This document shows positions 43,521 to 55,533 of a DNA stretch of 64,000 nt, piece after piece; position 1 is the stretch's first letter, and every line of letters starts with the position of its first letter. A program made the position numbers and the translations under genes. This stretch comes from Aphanomyces cochlioides. Lineage: Eukaryota; Oomycota; Saprolegniomycetes; Saprolegniales; Verrucalvaceae. The DNA is taken from NCBI GenBank assembly GCA_019828595.1, contig JAHQRK010000006.1, forward strand, positions 1,488,001-1,552,000, read 5' to 3'. A model generated the notes under the pieces. That model made no database searches. It had not been told where the DNA came from and worked only from the letters and a program-made list of their open reading frames with translations.

Positions 43521-43990
43521 TAACGTAAACGACCAATAATGGCCGATTTTTTCATTGTGTCCGAAATTCCTGTCGTATCTCACCTTCCATAACGAATATC
43601 GAAAATCTGGAGGTACCTCGTGAAAGAGGAGATGCAGGAGAAACCAGTATAATACATGAGAGGTATTGAAATCGAAGAGTGTTTAGATAGAGTGAAGTCA
43701 AAGTTGACCATTGGTTAATTCAAGAACAACCAATGGTGGCCGATTTTATGACTTGGAATTTGTATTCTTGATGTGACAGTTTTACCATCATTCCTGTAGG
43801 GTTAGGTCCAGAACAAATAAACATGATGAAAGGATATACTTTTTGAGAGGTATGTGTATTTACAGAACACTGCAGATGTTGACATGCTTTGTATAAATTA
43901 TCAAAGGTTATGAGTTGCTGTCAGTTTTATCAGTCCAAGAATTACCCAATCAAATTTGGTAAAATCGGCTATTATTGGTCGTTTACGTTA
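43521..43990. mobile_element. MITE, 470 bp
   Basis: TAACGTAAACGACCAATAAT then [G]GCCGATTTT at 43521-43550 is inverted at 43961-43990. A third partial copy of the inner motif (ACCAATGGTGGCCGATTTT) lies at about 43728. No coding frame. Confidence 0.65.
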
Positions 43991-44318
43991 GTCCAAATCA
44001 GATGCAGATTTTGAGCCGAACTTTTAGCTTGAAGTTTGTATGTAGACAGTAACATCAACGACAGAAGAAGACTCACACTACCGGTAACATTAGCGTTATG
44101 TTAATGCTAAATAATCCCAAATTTAATGTTCTATATACATGTTAGTTTGATCGGAAATTTTGGTCGGCTCCCGTTGACGTCAAACAGAGCCTCCCGAACG
44201 TCAGGCAACGGTTGCCATCCTGCTTGGTTCGAAGCGACACGACTGTCCCTTGACGGCAATGCACCTGGCCGATGGCCCATCATTGCCGCTGTCGCCCCTT
44301 CGACCTTTTGGTCGACGC

Positions 44319-44780
44319 TTATTTCGCGCTCTCGCTCCACGCGCTCTGTCTCTTTGTCTTGCTCTTGTCTCGGCTCCCGAGCCGCATACCTGCTTCCGCA
44401 GCTTTGTTCTGTTGCGCGTCTTGCGCCGTCTGACTGCTCTCAGTCTCCACAATCATGTCGTCCAACCAGTACGTATCTTGCTTCTTATCGATCGCACTTT
44501 CTATCGACTTTAGCTGTTCAACAGTGTCAAGAACGTCCCTCCAACTGCCACTCCTGGCCTCTCTTTCAACCGCCACGTCTGGCTGTCCACTAGCTTCCTC
44601 ACGAGACCCTCGCGAGACCCTCGCGTCCCCATTTTGAAAGCTCTCCAAGTTTTGTTTTGTTTGTGGAGATGTGTAACTGGACGCTCCAATTAGTTGCTCC
44701 AATGACCTTTGCCATAGCATGCCTGCTGCTAGCATGTCATCTATATTCTCTGCGTGGGAAGCACTATGTTCTTCAGCCAT
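44319..44780 (-). CDS. Hypothetical 153-aa protein
   Basis: Open frame MAEEHSASHAENIDDMLAAG... with a polar, charged composition, Gln/Lys/Arg-rich C-terminus and no membrane segment. GC content of this 0.5-kb stretch is higher than its surroundings. No domain recognised. It may be a small host gene or a fragment of an element; the opposite strand is also partly open here. Confidence 0.3.
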   Translation of the reverse strand: MAEEHSASHAENIDDMLAAGMLWQRSLEQLIGASSYTSPQTKQNLESFQNGDARVSRGSREEASGQPDVAVEREARSGSWRDVLDTVEQLKSIESAIDKKQDTYWLDDMIVETESSQTAQDAQQNKAAEAGMRLGSRDKSKTKRQSAWSESAK

Positions 44781-44950
44781 TCCTTTGGCTCGATGCCTTC
44801 AAGGCCATTCATATTCACTGGCTCACAAGCCCTGTTCGATTCTGTATTCATTATCTATGGGCATAATAAAGCTAATTCACTTTTCAATCTCGTTTCTGCT
44901 TCTTTGGCCTTCCTCCTGCGCGTGTACACGGTTATATCATCTCATGTCCT

Positions 44951-45480
44951 TCACCCATACCCTAGTAGCGAGCTAAACTTCATGATAAAAGCCACTGGTT
45001 TGAGCGCGCAATGTATGCAGAGACATATGAAAGTGAAAGAGTACCTACACAAGCTGCTGCACCACATCATACTTCGCTCCAGACCACGTGAAGATTGCAT
45101 TGCATACACATTCTTATCATAGGTGCGCCAGAACATGTCCTCAACAAGAACACGATCCGGAGATACCCGTTGGCTGCGCTCGAGCTCTCGACGACTGACC
45201 ATGCTTTCAATCGGCTTCATCTTTCGGCCAAATGATCCAAGTGCTTCGTTGGTGCCTTGGAATCCCTTTCCTGCAAACGACCCATGAGTCAGGAAAATCC
45301 GTGAAAACTTCGCAATTGTCTGTAATCATCTCTCAGCTTCGGCCACCATCAGCGTCTTCGTGTTGACTTCAAATCTGTTCAAGGATATCGTCAGATCTGA
45401 GACAGATCCTGGAGCACGATTGTAGACGTCGACATGTCGCCCAGGCTGTGCAACGCTTCCTTCTAGCTACCCACTATGCA
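44951..45480 (-). pseudogene. DDE_Tnp_4 transposase fragment
   Basis: Minus-strand frames: PGRHVDVYNRAPGSVSDLTI (second catalytic Asp), KTLMVAEAE, then after a stop GKGFQGTNEALGSFGRKMKP and RVSPDRVLVEDMFWRTYDK (catalytic Glu). The order fits the C-terminal half of a Harbinger-superfamily transposase of another subgroup. The N-terminal half is absent or unreadable. Confidence 0.5.
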
Positions 45481-46291
45481 GCTTGCGCATGAAAGAGTAG
45501 TAACATTTCGCATCAAGATAGCTCAGATTGAGTCATTTAAAGAGTTGAAGGTTGATGTCCAAATAATACAAAGCTTTCAGGGAATTTTCGAGTTTGAAAT
45601 GTCTCCGACGGAGTGCCGCCATAGATTCCGAAGTGAAAGACAGATTTGGTGACCGAAATCATTCGGTTCATCGTTCTTCAAATGTAAGAACGCGTAAGTT
45701 TAGGCCCTGGTCGGGGAACAAATCATGACCGTTTCGACAAGATATCACACTGTGGATCACACCAGTTACTACTGGTTAAAATTAAGAAAATTCCCAGTCT
45801 CGAGTCCCTTTTGAGATGGAAAGAAGTTATTTGAATATCGTTCTGTTGGATTTCTAATGAGCTGCATCACATAGAGAGCACATGATGCACACATGGGGAT
45901 CGTTTTTGTCAAGAATTTGCGGCTATAAAGTCGTGTGGTCACTCTTTTTTGGAGAATAGAATGAATTATCTTAGCCGATTTTCTGCTCCAACGTCTTTCA
46001 CAAACATCAGTGCTGTGATAGATTACTAGGCCAGGATAAGAAAGGTTAGCACACAACAACAATTTCGTGCGCGTATGACGAGTATTTCCTTTAAACAAGC
46101 GCTAGCAAAGCTGACTACGAATCTTGCGCCTAATACAGCTCTCTCTAAACTAATGAACAACCCCGTATTTCAACACGGAAAGGAACATGCTGTCTGAACT
46201 AAATGATTAAAGCTATCGCAGTGTTAAAATATCAGAACTCTATGGTTGAGATGCCCGCATTTCTGTGGTAGAAGCGGAAACGATAAAAAGC

Positions 46292-46314
46292 AGCGCCGCG
46301 CGAAGCGCGGCGCT
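46292..46314. repeat. Perfect GC-rich hairpin
   Basis: AGCGCCGCGC-GAA-GCGCGGCGCT, a 10-bp perfect stem with a 3-nt loop in otherwise AT-rich DNA. Confidence 0.8.
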
Positions 46315-46730
46315 CCTGAGCTGAGAAAACAAGGCATACGTCATAGGCGCATTAGACTAATGCACTACCGTTGTTTAGGATCTCACTGGCGTGGCATGGA
46401 CTTAGAACAGCCTTTTATGATATTTGTATGTGGTGTGACAAGTGTGATTTCCATACAAAATGACTTGCAGGAGAAATCACACCGTGGATCACACTTGAGT
46501 GTGATAAATACCCCATCAAATACCTCGATGATGCAGACTTTTTAGTTAGTTTCGACCAATCAAATACAATTTTTCACAACTAATTTATGTTTGATTGGTC
46601 AGATTTAAAAAAATACAACCTTGGTGTGATTTTGTCGATAACATTCAGGTTCATTCCTGTTCGTTCACTGAACATAGTAGTACAACTAGATGCATGTCGG
46701 TTCTGATTGGATGATATCCGGAGGGTATCA

Positions 46731-46793
46731 AGCAGGAACAAACATGGACAAACACGGATGGTGCTTCTGTGCTTGTTCATGTTTGTTCCTGCT
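46731..46793. repeat. 16-bp perfect stem-loop
   Basis: AGCAGGAACAAACATG (46731-46746) is perfectly inverted at 46778-46793, with the pairing continuing imperfectly inward. Probably the end of a small foldback element. Confidence 0.65.
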
Positions 46794-46838
46794 GCCTATT
46801 CATTTCAGAAAGCATAAGGGAAGCATCTAACGAAGCCA

Positions 46839-47863
46839 ATGGACGCCACTGACCACGACACACTTGATGCTGCCCATGATGGTAAGAATCACATCTTTTA
46901 ATTTCAATAATAACATCGTTAAACAAAGTTGGTGGATCATTGAAAAAACGGAAGACAAAGCGCGCACACGAGTCAGCACAACAAGTCCATGAAAAGAGCG
47001 AAAAGACAAAGCGAAAAGCGTCCGCGTGGTGGTGTGACAGCAGTGTCGCTCACCTTTTTCGGCTGCGATATGACACAGACTTGGCGAGACGATTTGATTC
47101 GAAAAACAATCATAAAAATAGGCGGCATATGCCATGCTCGCTGCAGAGCTCACAATTGAAATGGGTCGCTCTTTCACTGCACAGCAGGTCATAGAAAAGG
47201 TACATAGTTATCACTTATCTAGCATTGCTTAATATTGACTAGTTTCAACGTCTGAAAATCGACTGGTCAATCAGTGATCCAAAACTTCCTTGCCCGACGG
47301 GGAACGTGACTCGCACAGCTATGCCCTGTCACTACGATATCATGCTTGAATACTGGGGTGACAAGAATGGTTGCCGTCGAGACTCTATGTTCTCGACGGA
47401 CGAAAATGTTTCCTCGCAGATATCCGAGCAGTCAGGTATTTACTGAAATTGTTATTGATTTCTTATGAATTAATTGATTGGTAGATATTTTTGATTTTGA
47501 CAAATCAAATGATGAGACGACTTTGGTCAATCTTGACAGTGCTGCAGATGAAAAGGAGATGAAGATCTCCAAGCATGGCGAGAAGAAAACATTTTCACGG
47601 CAAAATGAAAGAGAAAAACAGGGACGAACAAAGAGCCATGCCGACGCAATTGGGACGGTTTTTTTGGCTATAAAGGATGGTTTAGTGTCTCTCAGCAATG
47701 CCATGATAAGGCTGTACAAAATGATTCTGCCGAGTCACATGAAAATGGTGCAACAATTGAAGATGTGCTGACAGCAATTCGTGAACAATCAAATGCAATC
47801 AAAGAGCAATCTTTTGTTATGAATAAGTTGCTTGAGCAGTTTTTGAACTCTAAAAACAATTAA
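46839..47863 (+). pseudogene. Harbinger ORF2 (Myb/SANT-like), broken
   Basis: ATG 46839 starts MDATDHDTLDAAHD and meets an intron (GTAAGA to ACAAAG). The next exon has ASAWWCDSSVAHLFRLRY, LARRFDSKNN and, after an indel near 47120, AYAMLAAELTIEMG, QQVIEK; a 44-nt intron leads to FQRLKIDWSI. This is the Myb/SANT-like pattern. Another frame change near 47720 precedes the helical C-terminus (TIEDVLTAIREQSNAIKEQ) and stop 47863. Convergent with the transposase fragment below, as in the other Harbinger elements. Confidence 0.6.
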
Positions 47864-47885
47864 AAAATACACGTTTGCATTGGTC

Positions 47886-48844
47886 TCATTTCGATGATGT
47901 TCTAACTATGTTTGCAATTGCATCACGTTTTCGCTTTGCTGCAATGCGCAAAAGCTTACTTGTTTCGGTGTCGGTGTCTTCAGGGGGCTGGAAATAGTGA
48001 TTTCTATCACGTTGACTGTTTGGCTCAGAAAAGAGCCCGTCGTTAAATCGAAGAAACATATTATGCAGTACAAAGCAAGATAGCACCAACTTGATAGTTT
48101 TTTCCAGCGTTCGCTCACTCATTACTCCCTTGAGTATTCGAAAGCGCTCTTTCAAGCGACCGAAAGCACATTCAACTGTCATACGGGTGCTTGAGTGTTT
48201 ATAATTAAAAGCTTTTGTACTCCATTTAAATCACCACCTTCCTCATGAGATAGATAAGGTACAATAAGCCAGGGGTAGAGGGTATATCCAGAATCACCAA
48301 GCAAAAAGCAGCCTCGTGGTATGATCGAACGAATAGAATGACCTAGAGTTGATACCTTCCAAGTCTTTTTATCTGAAAACGATCCTGGTCTAATATCGAT
48401 TGACATAAAGTATGTGTCGGCATCTACAACAGCTTGAATGTTTAATGATGGGTCACCATTTCTGTTGTAAAATCCGTCATAATCCTTAGGGCGATTGATG
48501 TCAATCAAGGTTCCATCAATAGCACCAATGACACCAGGTATTCGTTGTTTCTTTTCAAACTCCAACTCAATTCAACTCCAATCGCTAGATTTCTTGGGCA
48601 TACAAATCCACAATATCGAGCTTTCAGCAATCAATGAAGATAACAATGATACAATGTCAATACACCATGATTTTGAAACCCCAAATGCCGCGGCGGTCTC
48701 TCTGTATCCGCCCTGAGATCCTAAGATACAGAGTAATATTGTGGATTCGCTAGAAATTTCCCAACTTGGATTCGTTTTTTGTATCAATCTCCAATCGCGC
48801 CAATACATTGGATGAATGAAAATTAGAACAGAACTTTCTCTCAT
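47886..48844 (-). pseudogene. Harbinger transposase, broken
   Basis: From about 48844: YRETAAAFGVSKSWCIDIV, a stop (TGA at about 48570) before IELEFEKKQRIPG, then GAIDGTLIDI (D1), IRPGSFSDKKTW (D2), a one-base deletion near 48205 and TVECAFGRLKERF (E), LSCFVLHNMF. All three catalytic residues survive but one nonsense codon and one frameshift break the gene. It partners the ORF2 at 46839-47863. Confidence 0.68.
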
Positions 48845-48973
48845 GAGAACTGTACTTTCCTTAAAATTTTATTCAGCCAATCAAAATCGCCCAAAATATT
48901 TATTAGCCAATGGCGTCGATTGGTGAATCGATCCGCCGGCGTGATTCGATTGAACGGGGTCTGGAAATTCGTA

Positions 48974-49273
48974 TCAAATCAACAATATTGCAACCTTCAT
49001 TTCAAAGGAGTGTTCACTAAATCGCATAGAAGAGGCCTTCATTTCAGCACGCAATGTTTCAACCAGCTTTCTAAATGTCCTTTGGCCACAACGGAGATTA
49101 TCCAAAAACCACAGCTCGTATTTGTCATCTCCAATCATGATGTCAAAATTCAATTCAGTTACTGTCAGCAAGTTGTACTTCTCCCTGTTAAAAGGTTTTG
49201 GCAAACAACTTGTTGCCACACACACTGCAGACACTGCAATAACGGCGGCGGAAAGAGCCACGCGGGTGTCCAT
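48974..49273 (-). pseudogene. N-terminal fragment of another Harbinger transposase
   Basis: ATG 49273 opens MDTRVALSAAVIAVSAV and then FDIMIGDDKYELWFLDNLRCG, FRKLVETLRAEM, EMKVAILLI: the N-terminal helical region of HARBI1-like transposases. It overlaps in homology with the start of the 48844 fragment, so it is a separate truncated copy rather than its missing exon. Confidence 0.4.
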
Positions 49274-49809
49274 GATAATGAGCCAGAGGAGAAAACTTGA
49301 ATGAGTCTCCCCGACCAGCAAGCACAACAAATATTGAAGCATCCGGATAAAATAAGAAATAACGTGTTCAGAACATGAATGAACTTGAAGTCTTTGTTCC
49401 CCGACCAGGCCATAGGTCGGTAGCGGGCTTTTTCCATGAGTTGTAATGCTTCAGGACGCCAAGAAATATAAAGATGACATTTTTGGAACTATTGATCTGG
49501 CCAGAAGTTATCATACACGAGCATTTGCATTTTTCCACACGAATAAATATGTCCTGCACGATAACTTCTAAGTGAGCACGGCGGAGTCATTCGTTCAGTA
49601 TTTGTAGGTGCCGTAAATCTTTGAGGCAAATGGATTCCTGAACATTATTTTATCTCGATTTGGAGCTCAGTTCTTTCTACGGACGAAAGGCGTATTCTGT
49701 ATTATAGCTAGAGTTAGACATCAAGATTAACACTAAGATGATGTTTTAGTTTGCAATTATCACAGGGGATTGGGAATTCTAACATTCAAATAGCAATAAA
49801 CTAATCGCA
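49274..49809. other. No gene recognised
   Basis: AT-rich spacer without supported features. Confidence 0.4.
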
Positions 49810-50046
49810 TTACATTGAATCAACGAAGGATGTAGTAGCTTCGACAAAACCCGTTTGACTTTGTTTTGATGCTACCTGAACACGATAACAACTTGCTATC
49901 CTTAGATCATTGAGGGGGTACCATTGTGTATACCTCTGTATCCTATTGCCAGGACTATTAGCATTATAAGGCAAGAAAGTTTTCTTGCACACATCTAACG
50001 CAGGAAGCCAAAGACACTCAGGATGGAGAAGTCGATTTTCACTCAT
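49810..50046 (-). other. 78-codon open frame, coding-like, unidentified
   Basis: ATG 50036-region frame MSENRLLHPECLWLPALDV... RIQRYTQWYPLNDLRI... has protein-like composition (Trp, Tyr and Pro well placed). No family recognised; it could be an exon of a decayed element. Confidence 0.25.
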
Positions 50047-50102
50047 TTTTCAACTATTTTTCATGTTTTTTTCTTATTCACTCCTTATTCACCAACTGTT
50101 AG

Positions 50103-50312
50103 AGCATCCCCAACGGTAATTTCTATTTCTATCAAAACTTCGATTTTACGGATAAAATTTAGCAACTATGTTGGTTATTCGAACAATTTCATGTTTCGAG
50201 TTGTTATTTTGGGGAAAAATAACCACTTCAACCGTAAATATTTCGGATAACCCATTGAATTGCTAAATATTATCCGTAACTTCGATTAGAAATAGAAATA
50301 AAAATTTGAAAA
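50103..50312. mobile_element. MITE with Harbinger-type left end
   Basis: Left: TTAGAGCATCCCCAACGG then ATTTCTATTTCTA and TACGGATAAAATTTAGCAA. The inverted right arm (TTGCTAAATATTATCCGTA ... TAGAAATAGAAAT) ends near 50308 but lacks the GAGCATC terminus, so the right end is truncated. Confidence 0.55.
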
Positions 50313-50443
50313 AAATGTTTCACTATTATTCTAGATCGCAAGTATCCATGAAACGTCAGAACTAGGATCGCAAGTTCCTTCATAGATTGCTTAAATCACA
50401 GAGCTCAATCTCTCTTTTGCCTTGCCCTTGTTCTTACAGCGCC

Positions 50444-52023
50444 ATGTCCACACCAACCGTTGGCATTCTCTCCGGAAAAGAGCTCGCCATGAAGTATTTC
50501 GCTCCAATTACACCTGGGAGCAAAACTTTCAAATGTCGAGTCGGCAGCTGTGGCGTTCAGCTGCAACACAAGTCTGGCTACACAAACATGTGTCAGCATA
50601 TCCACTCGAAACACCCCGAGTGGGTGCTTCTTGGCAAAGGCAAGGAGCTGAATCGGCAAATTTTTACACTGGTCATCGGATCGTGCGAGGAACATTAATG
50701 GTTGGATTATTTTCTTAGCACTGGGTTCATGCCGTTTTCACTGTGTGAAAATAAAACATTCGCGGAATACACCACTTTGGCGAGAATGGATCGTGACACT
50801 GTTTTAAATTACATGCACAAGCTTCCGCTCAAAGTAGAGGCCGATATTGCCACAATTTTACCCAATCGATTTGCCCTAGTTTTTTTACGGGTGGACTGCG
50901 AATTCGACTCATTATGTGGCAATTTATGCAACTTTTTCCCCTCAGTTATCCGGAAAATCCAAAAATTTATCCGAAAAAGCAGGAAAATCCGGATACACAT
51001 CGCTTCTGCTTGCTTTCTCTCCTATAAATGAGGATGGGTCACAGTCAGCGGCGGCGCACAAGGACTTTTTTACTATGTTTTGGAAATATATGGGAAAACA
51101 TGGAGTCATGTGGCTGCAGTGGTGGGGGATAATTGTTCTACCAACTTGGCGTTTGCTCGCACTTGTGGTGTTCCTATTATTGGTTGTGCGAGCCATCGCT
51201 TCAATTTGGCGATGAAGGCTTTTCTTAAAAAGTTTGACGAAAGTATTGGTGTAGTCCACGAAATTATGCGCAAATTATCCTACCCTATTCCAGCAGCGAA
51301 GCTGCGCGCATTTACACATCTTACAGCTAAAACTCGCAACGTGACACGGTGGAACCCCACATTTGACATTCTGGAGCGCTACATGTCAATTAAACCACAT
51401 CTGCGTGATTTGCAAATGAATAATGTGGAAATTAGTTTGCCAACTCGTCATCAACCATACTGTCTAGCTAAGGTGTATGGTCACTTGACGGAGCTCAACA
51501 AAGTGACTATTGAACTACGAAAGGACTCTACAACGTTGAAGGACGTACGAGCTTGTTTTGATTTTTATTGGACATTTATCCGGAAATTGCTCCATATATT
51601 TCAGCCAACGGAGAAACAGTACAATATACCGAATTTGAATCGGGCGTGGTGAAAATTCAAATGGGCAACATCTCAGCGCTCACACCCGATGAGCGAAGTA
51701 GTGTTGCCCATTTGAAAAGTGATGAACGGTCTCGTGATGGCGACAATGAAGACCATTTATCCTTGTTCGAAAGAGCTGTCAAGCGCCAAAGGGCCGAACA
51801 GCTCAATGTATACATGAATCTTGACTTCCTCTTGCCTACCTCCAACTTATGCGAGCGCTTTTTTGCTCGAGCAAAATATGCTCTGGGAGAACGACGAGGT
51901 CGACTACTTCCTCAAAACCTCGAGGTCTAAATGTTTCTGTGCATGAATGAGGACCTTTGGACAATCAACGATGTTGAAAGCATCCTGTCAAAGGAAAATG
52001 ACTATTTTGGAAAATATTACTAG
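50444..52023 (+). pseudogene. hAT transposase with BED finger, several lesions
   Basis: ATG 50444 (MSTPTVGILSGKELA) leads into a BED-type finger (FKCRVGSCGVQLQHKSGYTN, QHIHSKHP). TAA at about 50696 stands before WLDYFLSTGFMPF. A frameshift in the T-run near 50882 precedes YGWTANSTHYVAIYATF; another near 51075 precedes HVAAVVGDNCSTNLAF, IIGCASHRFNLAM, NVTRWNPTF; another near 51570; then the dimerisation domain LLPTSNLCERFFARAKYALG and a TAA (51928-51930) before MFLCMNEDLW. Full-length in layout (about 520 aa), inactive. Confidence 0.72.
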
Positions 52024-52189
52024 ATAAAAATAAATATTTCTATTTTTGTTTCGGAAGAAAAGAAATATTTTAATTGTTGTATGGGAAAAGGTAGTTATTT
52101 TATTCATATCTCATTGAAGAATTAAATAAAGTATCATTTTCGGCATGACTGGGTTGTAGCATTTCAGAAAGCACGGTATCGGTCATCAT

Positions 52190-52990
52190 CGCAGCATACA
52201 ATCAAAGTGGTGACCCCGCGAGATTTACGTCAGAGACAGCAGAATCGGAGGTAATATCCGTACGTGAGGCAAAATACACAGATTCAATAGTCACAGAGAT
52301 TTGCCAGCTCGTCTATGCGAAGAACAACGCTGTCTTTACTATAGCAGACAAGCTTTTAGCGCTTGACCTCCCAGAGAAGTATAGATATCACTCAAATCAT
52401 TCATAACATTTATCATATGATAGGCCTACACATACCAAATCGATCGCTTCGACGAATGTTGAAGTTTTATTCGGTCGTGGCAAGAGAAGGCAATACTGTG
52501 CCGAATCGACGGCAAAGTTAGCCTTCCGCGCCGTCTATTTGCGAGCAAAACTAGCCAACTTGACAAGGAAAAAACAACCTGCCACGCCAGAGGTGTTCTT
52601 GGATGAGTCTTATTGCAACCTCCACCACGTGGCTTGAATTGGTAGTACAGTCGATGGTGGTGTGCAATAAGGGAAAAGTGGCAAATGTCCGCGAGTTGGT
52701 GTGGTGGGTGTTGTGTGGTCTCGTTGAGACCGAGTCTCGGCTCAGTGAATAACATGATGATCGTTTGCATGCTGGAATTCAACAAAGTCTAAAAAGACGA
52801 GGTATCATAGACGACGATGACGAAGGTTATCATGGAAATTTTAACGCAGAGATTTTTTAGTCATAGTTTGAAAAATTGTGTGCTGTCGCTAAGTGTACAA
52901 TCTGGTTCGTTGCGCAAAGCGTTGTGCAATCGTTGTAGCACAACGGGTCTGTCGTACTAAATTTGTAAGACGTTTTGTTATTAAGCAAGA
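52190..52990 (+). pseudogene. Tc1/mariner-type DDE transposase remnant
   Basis: Frames include VREAKYTDSIVTEICQLVYA, RGKRRQYCAESTAKLAFRAV, PATPEVFLDESYCNLHHVA (first catalytic Asp) and further right DDDDEGYHGNFNAEIF (second catalytic Asp region), typical of Tc1-like transposases. Stops and frame changes throughout. No TIRs recognised. Confidence 0.5.
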
Positions 52991-53575
52991 ATAGTTTTTT
53001 GTAAATATTGAAAGCATCATAGATTAAGAGAACAGCTTGTTATATTTTTCGCACAAATCTGGACTTTCCCGTCGATTTGCCTAATCGATTTTGAATGTTT
53101 TTTCTCTTTACATGTATCTTTTACCAATACCATTAAAGTGATCCTCCTTAGAGCTATCAGCCACGCTGGGGATGCGCGAGGTACCATTGTTGTTGCAATT
53201 TTTCTATCGACGACAAGGCAGATAAACAAGTGAGGGTAAAATTGAAGCATATGATTGGCCGAAAATTAAGCATAGCGCAGTCTGATTGGCTAGTCGATTC
53301 TAAAATCGATTTGCCAAGTCGATTCGATTCGCCAGTCATTCATAACATTCAAGAATCAATCGAAAATCCGACTGTCACCTGTAGGCAAGATAGTGTCTGT
53401 TGCCATGCTTCTTACAAATTGTCATTGCTGCTACTTTGGAAAAAATCAAATTAGCGAGTATTTCGACCTTGCTCCTCCAAGTCTCGAGTCTTATCTCGAC
53501 ATGTACGATGTAGTCTACATTTGATTTGGATGATTTCGATGATGACATCATGAATACATGTTGATTTCAATTAAC

Positions 53576-54242
53576 CTATTTTTTCTGAAGAGCTTGTAGC
53601 ATTTGCATCAAGATTTCATGTTGTAAGCGCATTTGCTCGCTCTGCAACTCACGGTCTTTTTGGCGTTCCTCGCGCTCTCTTTCTCGGTCTTTTTGGCGTT
53701 CTTCAAGCTCCTTTTCAAATTGCAATTTTCTAAACTCATGCTCAGCTCTGTTTTCTGATCTTGACGAATTTGTTTCCATTGGAACTGCCAATGGTGTCGC
53801 TCTCTTGTGGAGCTTTTCTCTTCCCCAAGGACTGCAACGCCTCCTCGCGCACAATATGCCCAAGCATTTCGACTCTGTCGGCTTCTCGCTTTGATTTTTC
53901 ATTGCGAATCTGTTCTTGCTCCTTAGCTTCATCATAAACATTTAATAATTCATCTAACAACTCTTCCTTTTCACCATACTCCTCTGCTACTCCAGATGCA
54001 CGAGCAGACATCTTGACAGCGTTTCTGTGAGTATCCAAGAGGATTGTAAATCGATTCATGGCTCGTTTTGCGTCAAAGCCAGGCCGGACGAAATCTTCCT
54101 GGGAATTCAGAGCTTCGGCAACTGTGGTCCATGATTCCATGACACGACCACGACCAGCCTGGAAAGGTAGCTTTGCGTTGACTTTACGCAGCAGCGAGAT
54201 GTCTTCTTCATCGGAGAAACGACGCTTGCTGGATGTTGACAT
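53576..54242 (-). pseudogene. Harbinger ORF2 (Myb/SANT-like) with C-terminal coiled coil
   Basis: ATG 54242: MSTSSKRRFSDEEDISLLRK, then RVMESWTTVAEALNSQEDF, a Myb/SANT-like domain. The C-terminus continues in the next frame (53760-53576) as a coiled coil with repeated EERQKDRE units, encoded by a short tandem DNA repeat. If the frame is not shifted the protein ends at 53742 (166 aa). It may have belonged with the transposase at 58530-59642, now separated by other insertions. Confidence 0.5.
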
Positions 54243-55533
54243 TTTGGTGTCTGTGAGTGTAGTAGTGTACAGGGACTGCTGTCACTACAATTCGCCCAGT
54301 CCAGTGATGAAATATGAATTCATAAAGGTATGTCTATTAATTCGTGGAGGCTTTCTTCAGGTTTTGTCAACCATACGGATATTTAGTGTAGGAATAGTTC
54401 ATCAAATAATATAGAAAAATACGGGTAATTATTTTAAAAGAGGTATCCCTCGCGCCTCCGAAATAGGTTATTTTGATCTTTGTTTGAAGTCTTGATCGGG
54501 ACGGTACACGAAATCGACGAGGCTTTGTCCATGCGCTGGCGAGGCCAGTGACCTCTCCACTCATTTTACGCTAAACGTGAGGAGTGCTGAGTAACGTGGA
54601 AAGGTGGGGTACTTCTGGAAGATTATTCAGAGTCATAGAGATGAAGTCAGATTTGCAGCTGTTCTTCTCACAAAATTAGTCAGTTTTCAGCCAATCAATT
54701 GATAGAATTTTTATTTAATCAATCATATCGTCCGGTCGATTTGCAGGCGATTGGAAATATCGCCTGAAATTGGAAAATTTGGAGGAATTCACGATACAAG
54801 TTACCCACTCAACAGGAAGGCCATTTGCATTGTTTACATGATCCTTCATGGCAATTTTTTTTGCCTTATTGAATCTTGCGTACCGATCCCTCACCACAGA
54901 TACTTGTTGGTGAATTACTATCTAGTGCTTATTGAATGCTCTTTTGACTCATTTGCGCTCTTGGAATCATTTTTGTTTTTTCAATTGATGGAGCCACAAA
55001 TGTTAATGGTACCCAGACAACGAATTTCATGACGTGTGGTCCAATGGCATTCTTTGTTGAAACAATATCAATGGACTTAGATCGCGAAACATCTGCAAAT
55101 TTGTTTGCAAAAGTCATGTCTGCTAAAGAGAGATTGGGAAAGGCTTTAAAATACTCTGGTGAATTGGTGAATTCTTGGCCTGCCGATATCTCATTTTCCT
55201 TTGTCTCTGATTCACCAAACGTTATGGTTAAATTGAGAAAACTGTTGTTGCAGTCAGGGCCGTTTTCGGCCGTATTTGGTTGTGCTCCGCACGCATTGAA
55301 CAACTTAGCACTGGATATATTGGCTAAATCCCAGCTTTCTACAACACTGAAGTTTTCAGTTATGGTAGCTAAGGGCGGGTCTGGATGCCACCAAAAATGG
55401 CATAAAAATGCCAAAAATGCCATAATTCGAAATATGCCATAATTTTCAATTTTGACTGTCTGGATGCCACCTTCTCAAAGATTTTTTTGTCACAATTTTC
55501 TGGAGTTTTGGCCAAATTATGCCATAAAAAATG

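Larger units (their letters stand above)
45481..46838. other. Non-coding stretch with hairpins
   Basis: No gene supported. Includes repeated GTGTGA / ATCACAC words at 45748-45760 and 46430-46505 in both orientations, and two perfect hairpins listed separately. Confidence 0.4.

Noticed and set aside
44126..44593. Plus-strand ORF opposite the hypothetical protein
   Set aside because: Arg/Ser/Leu-rich, typical of the antisense shadow of a GC-richer frame.
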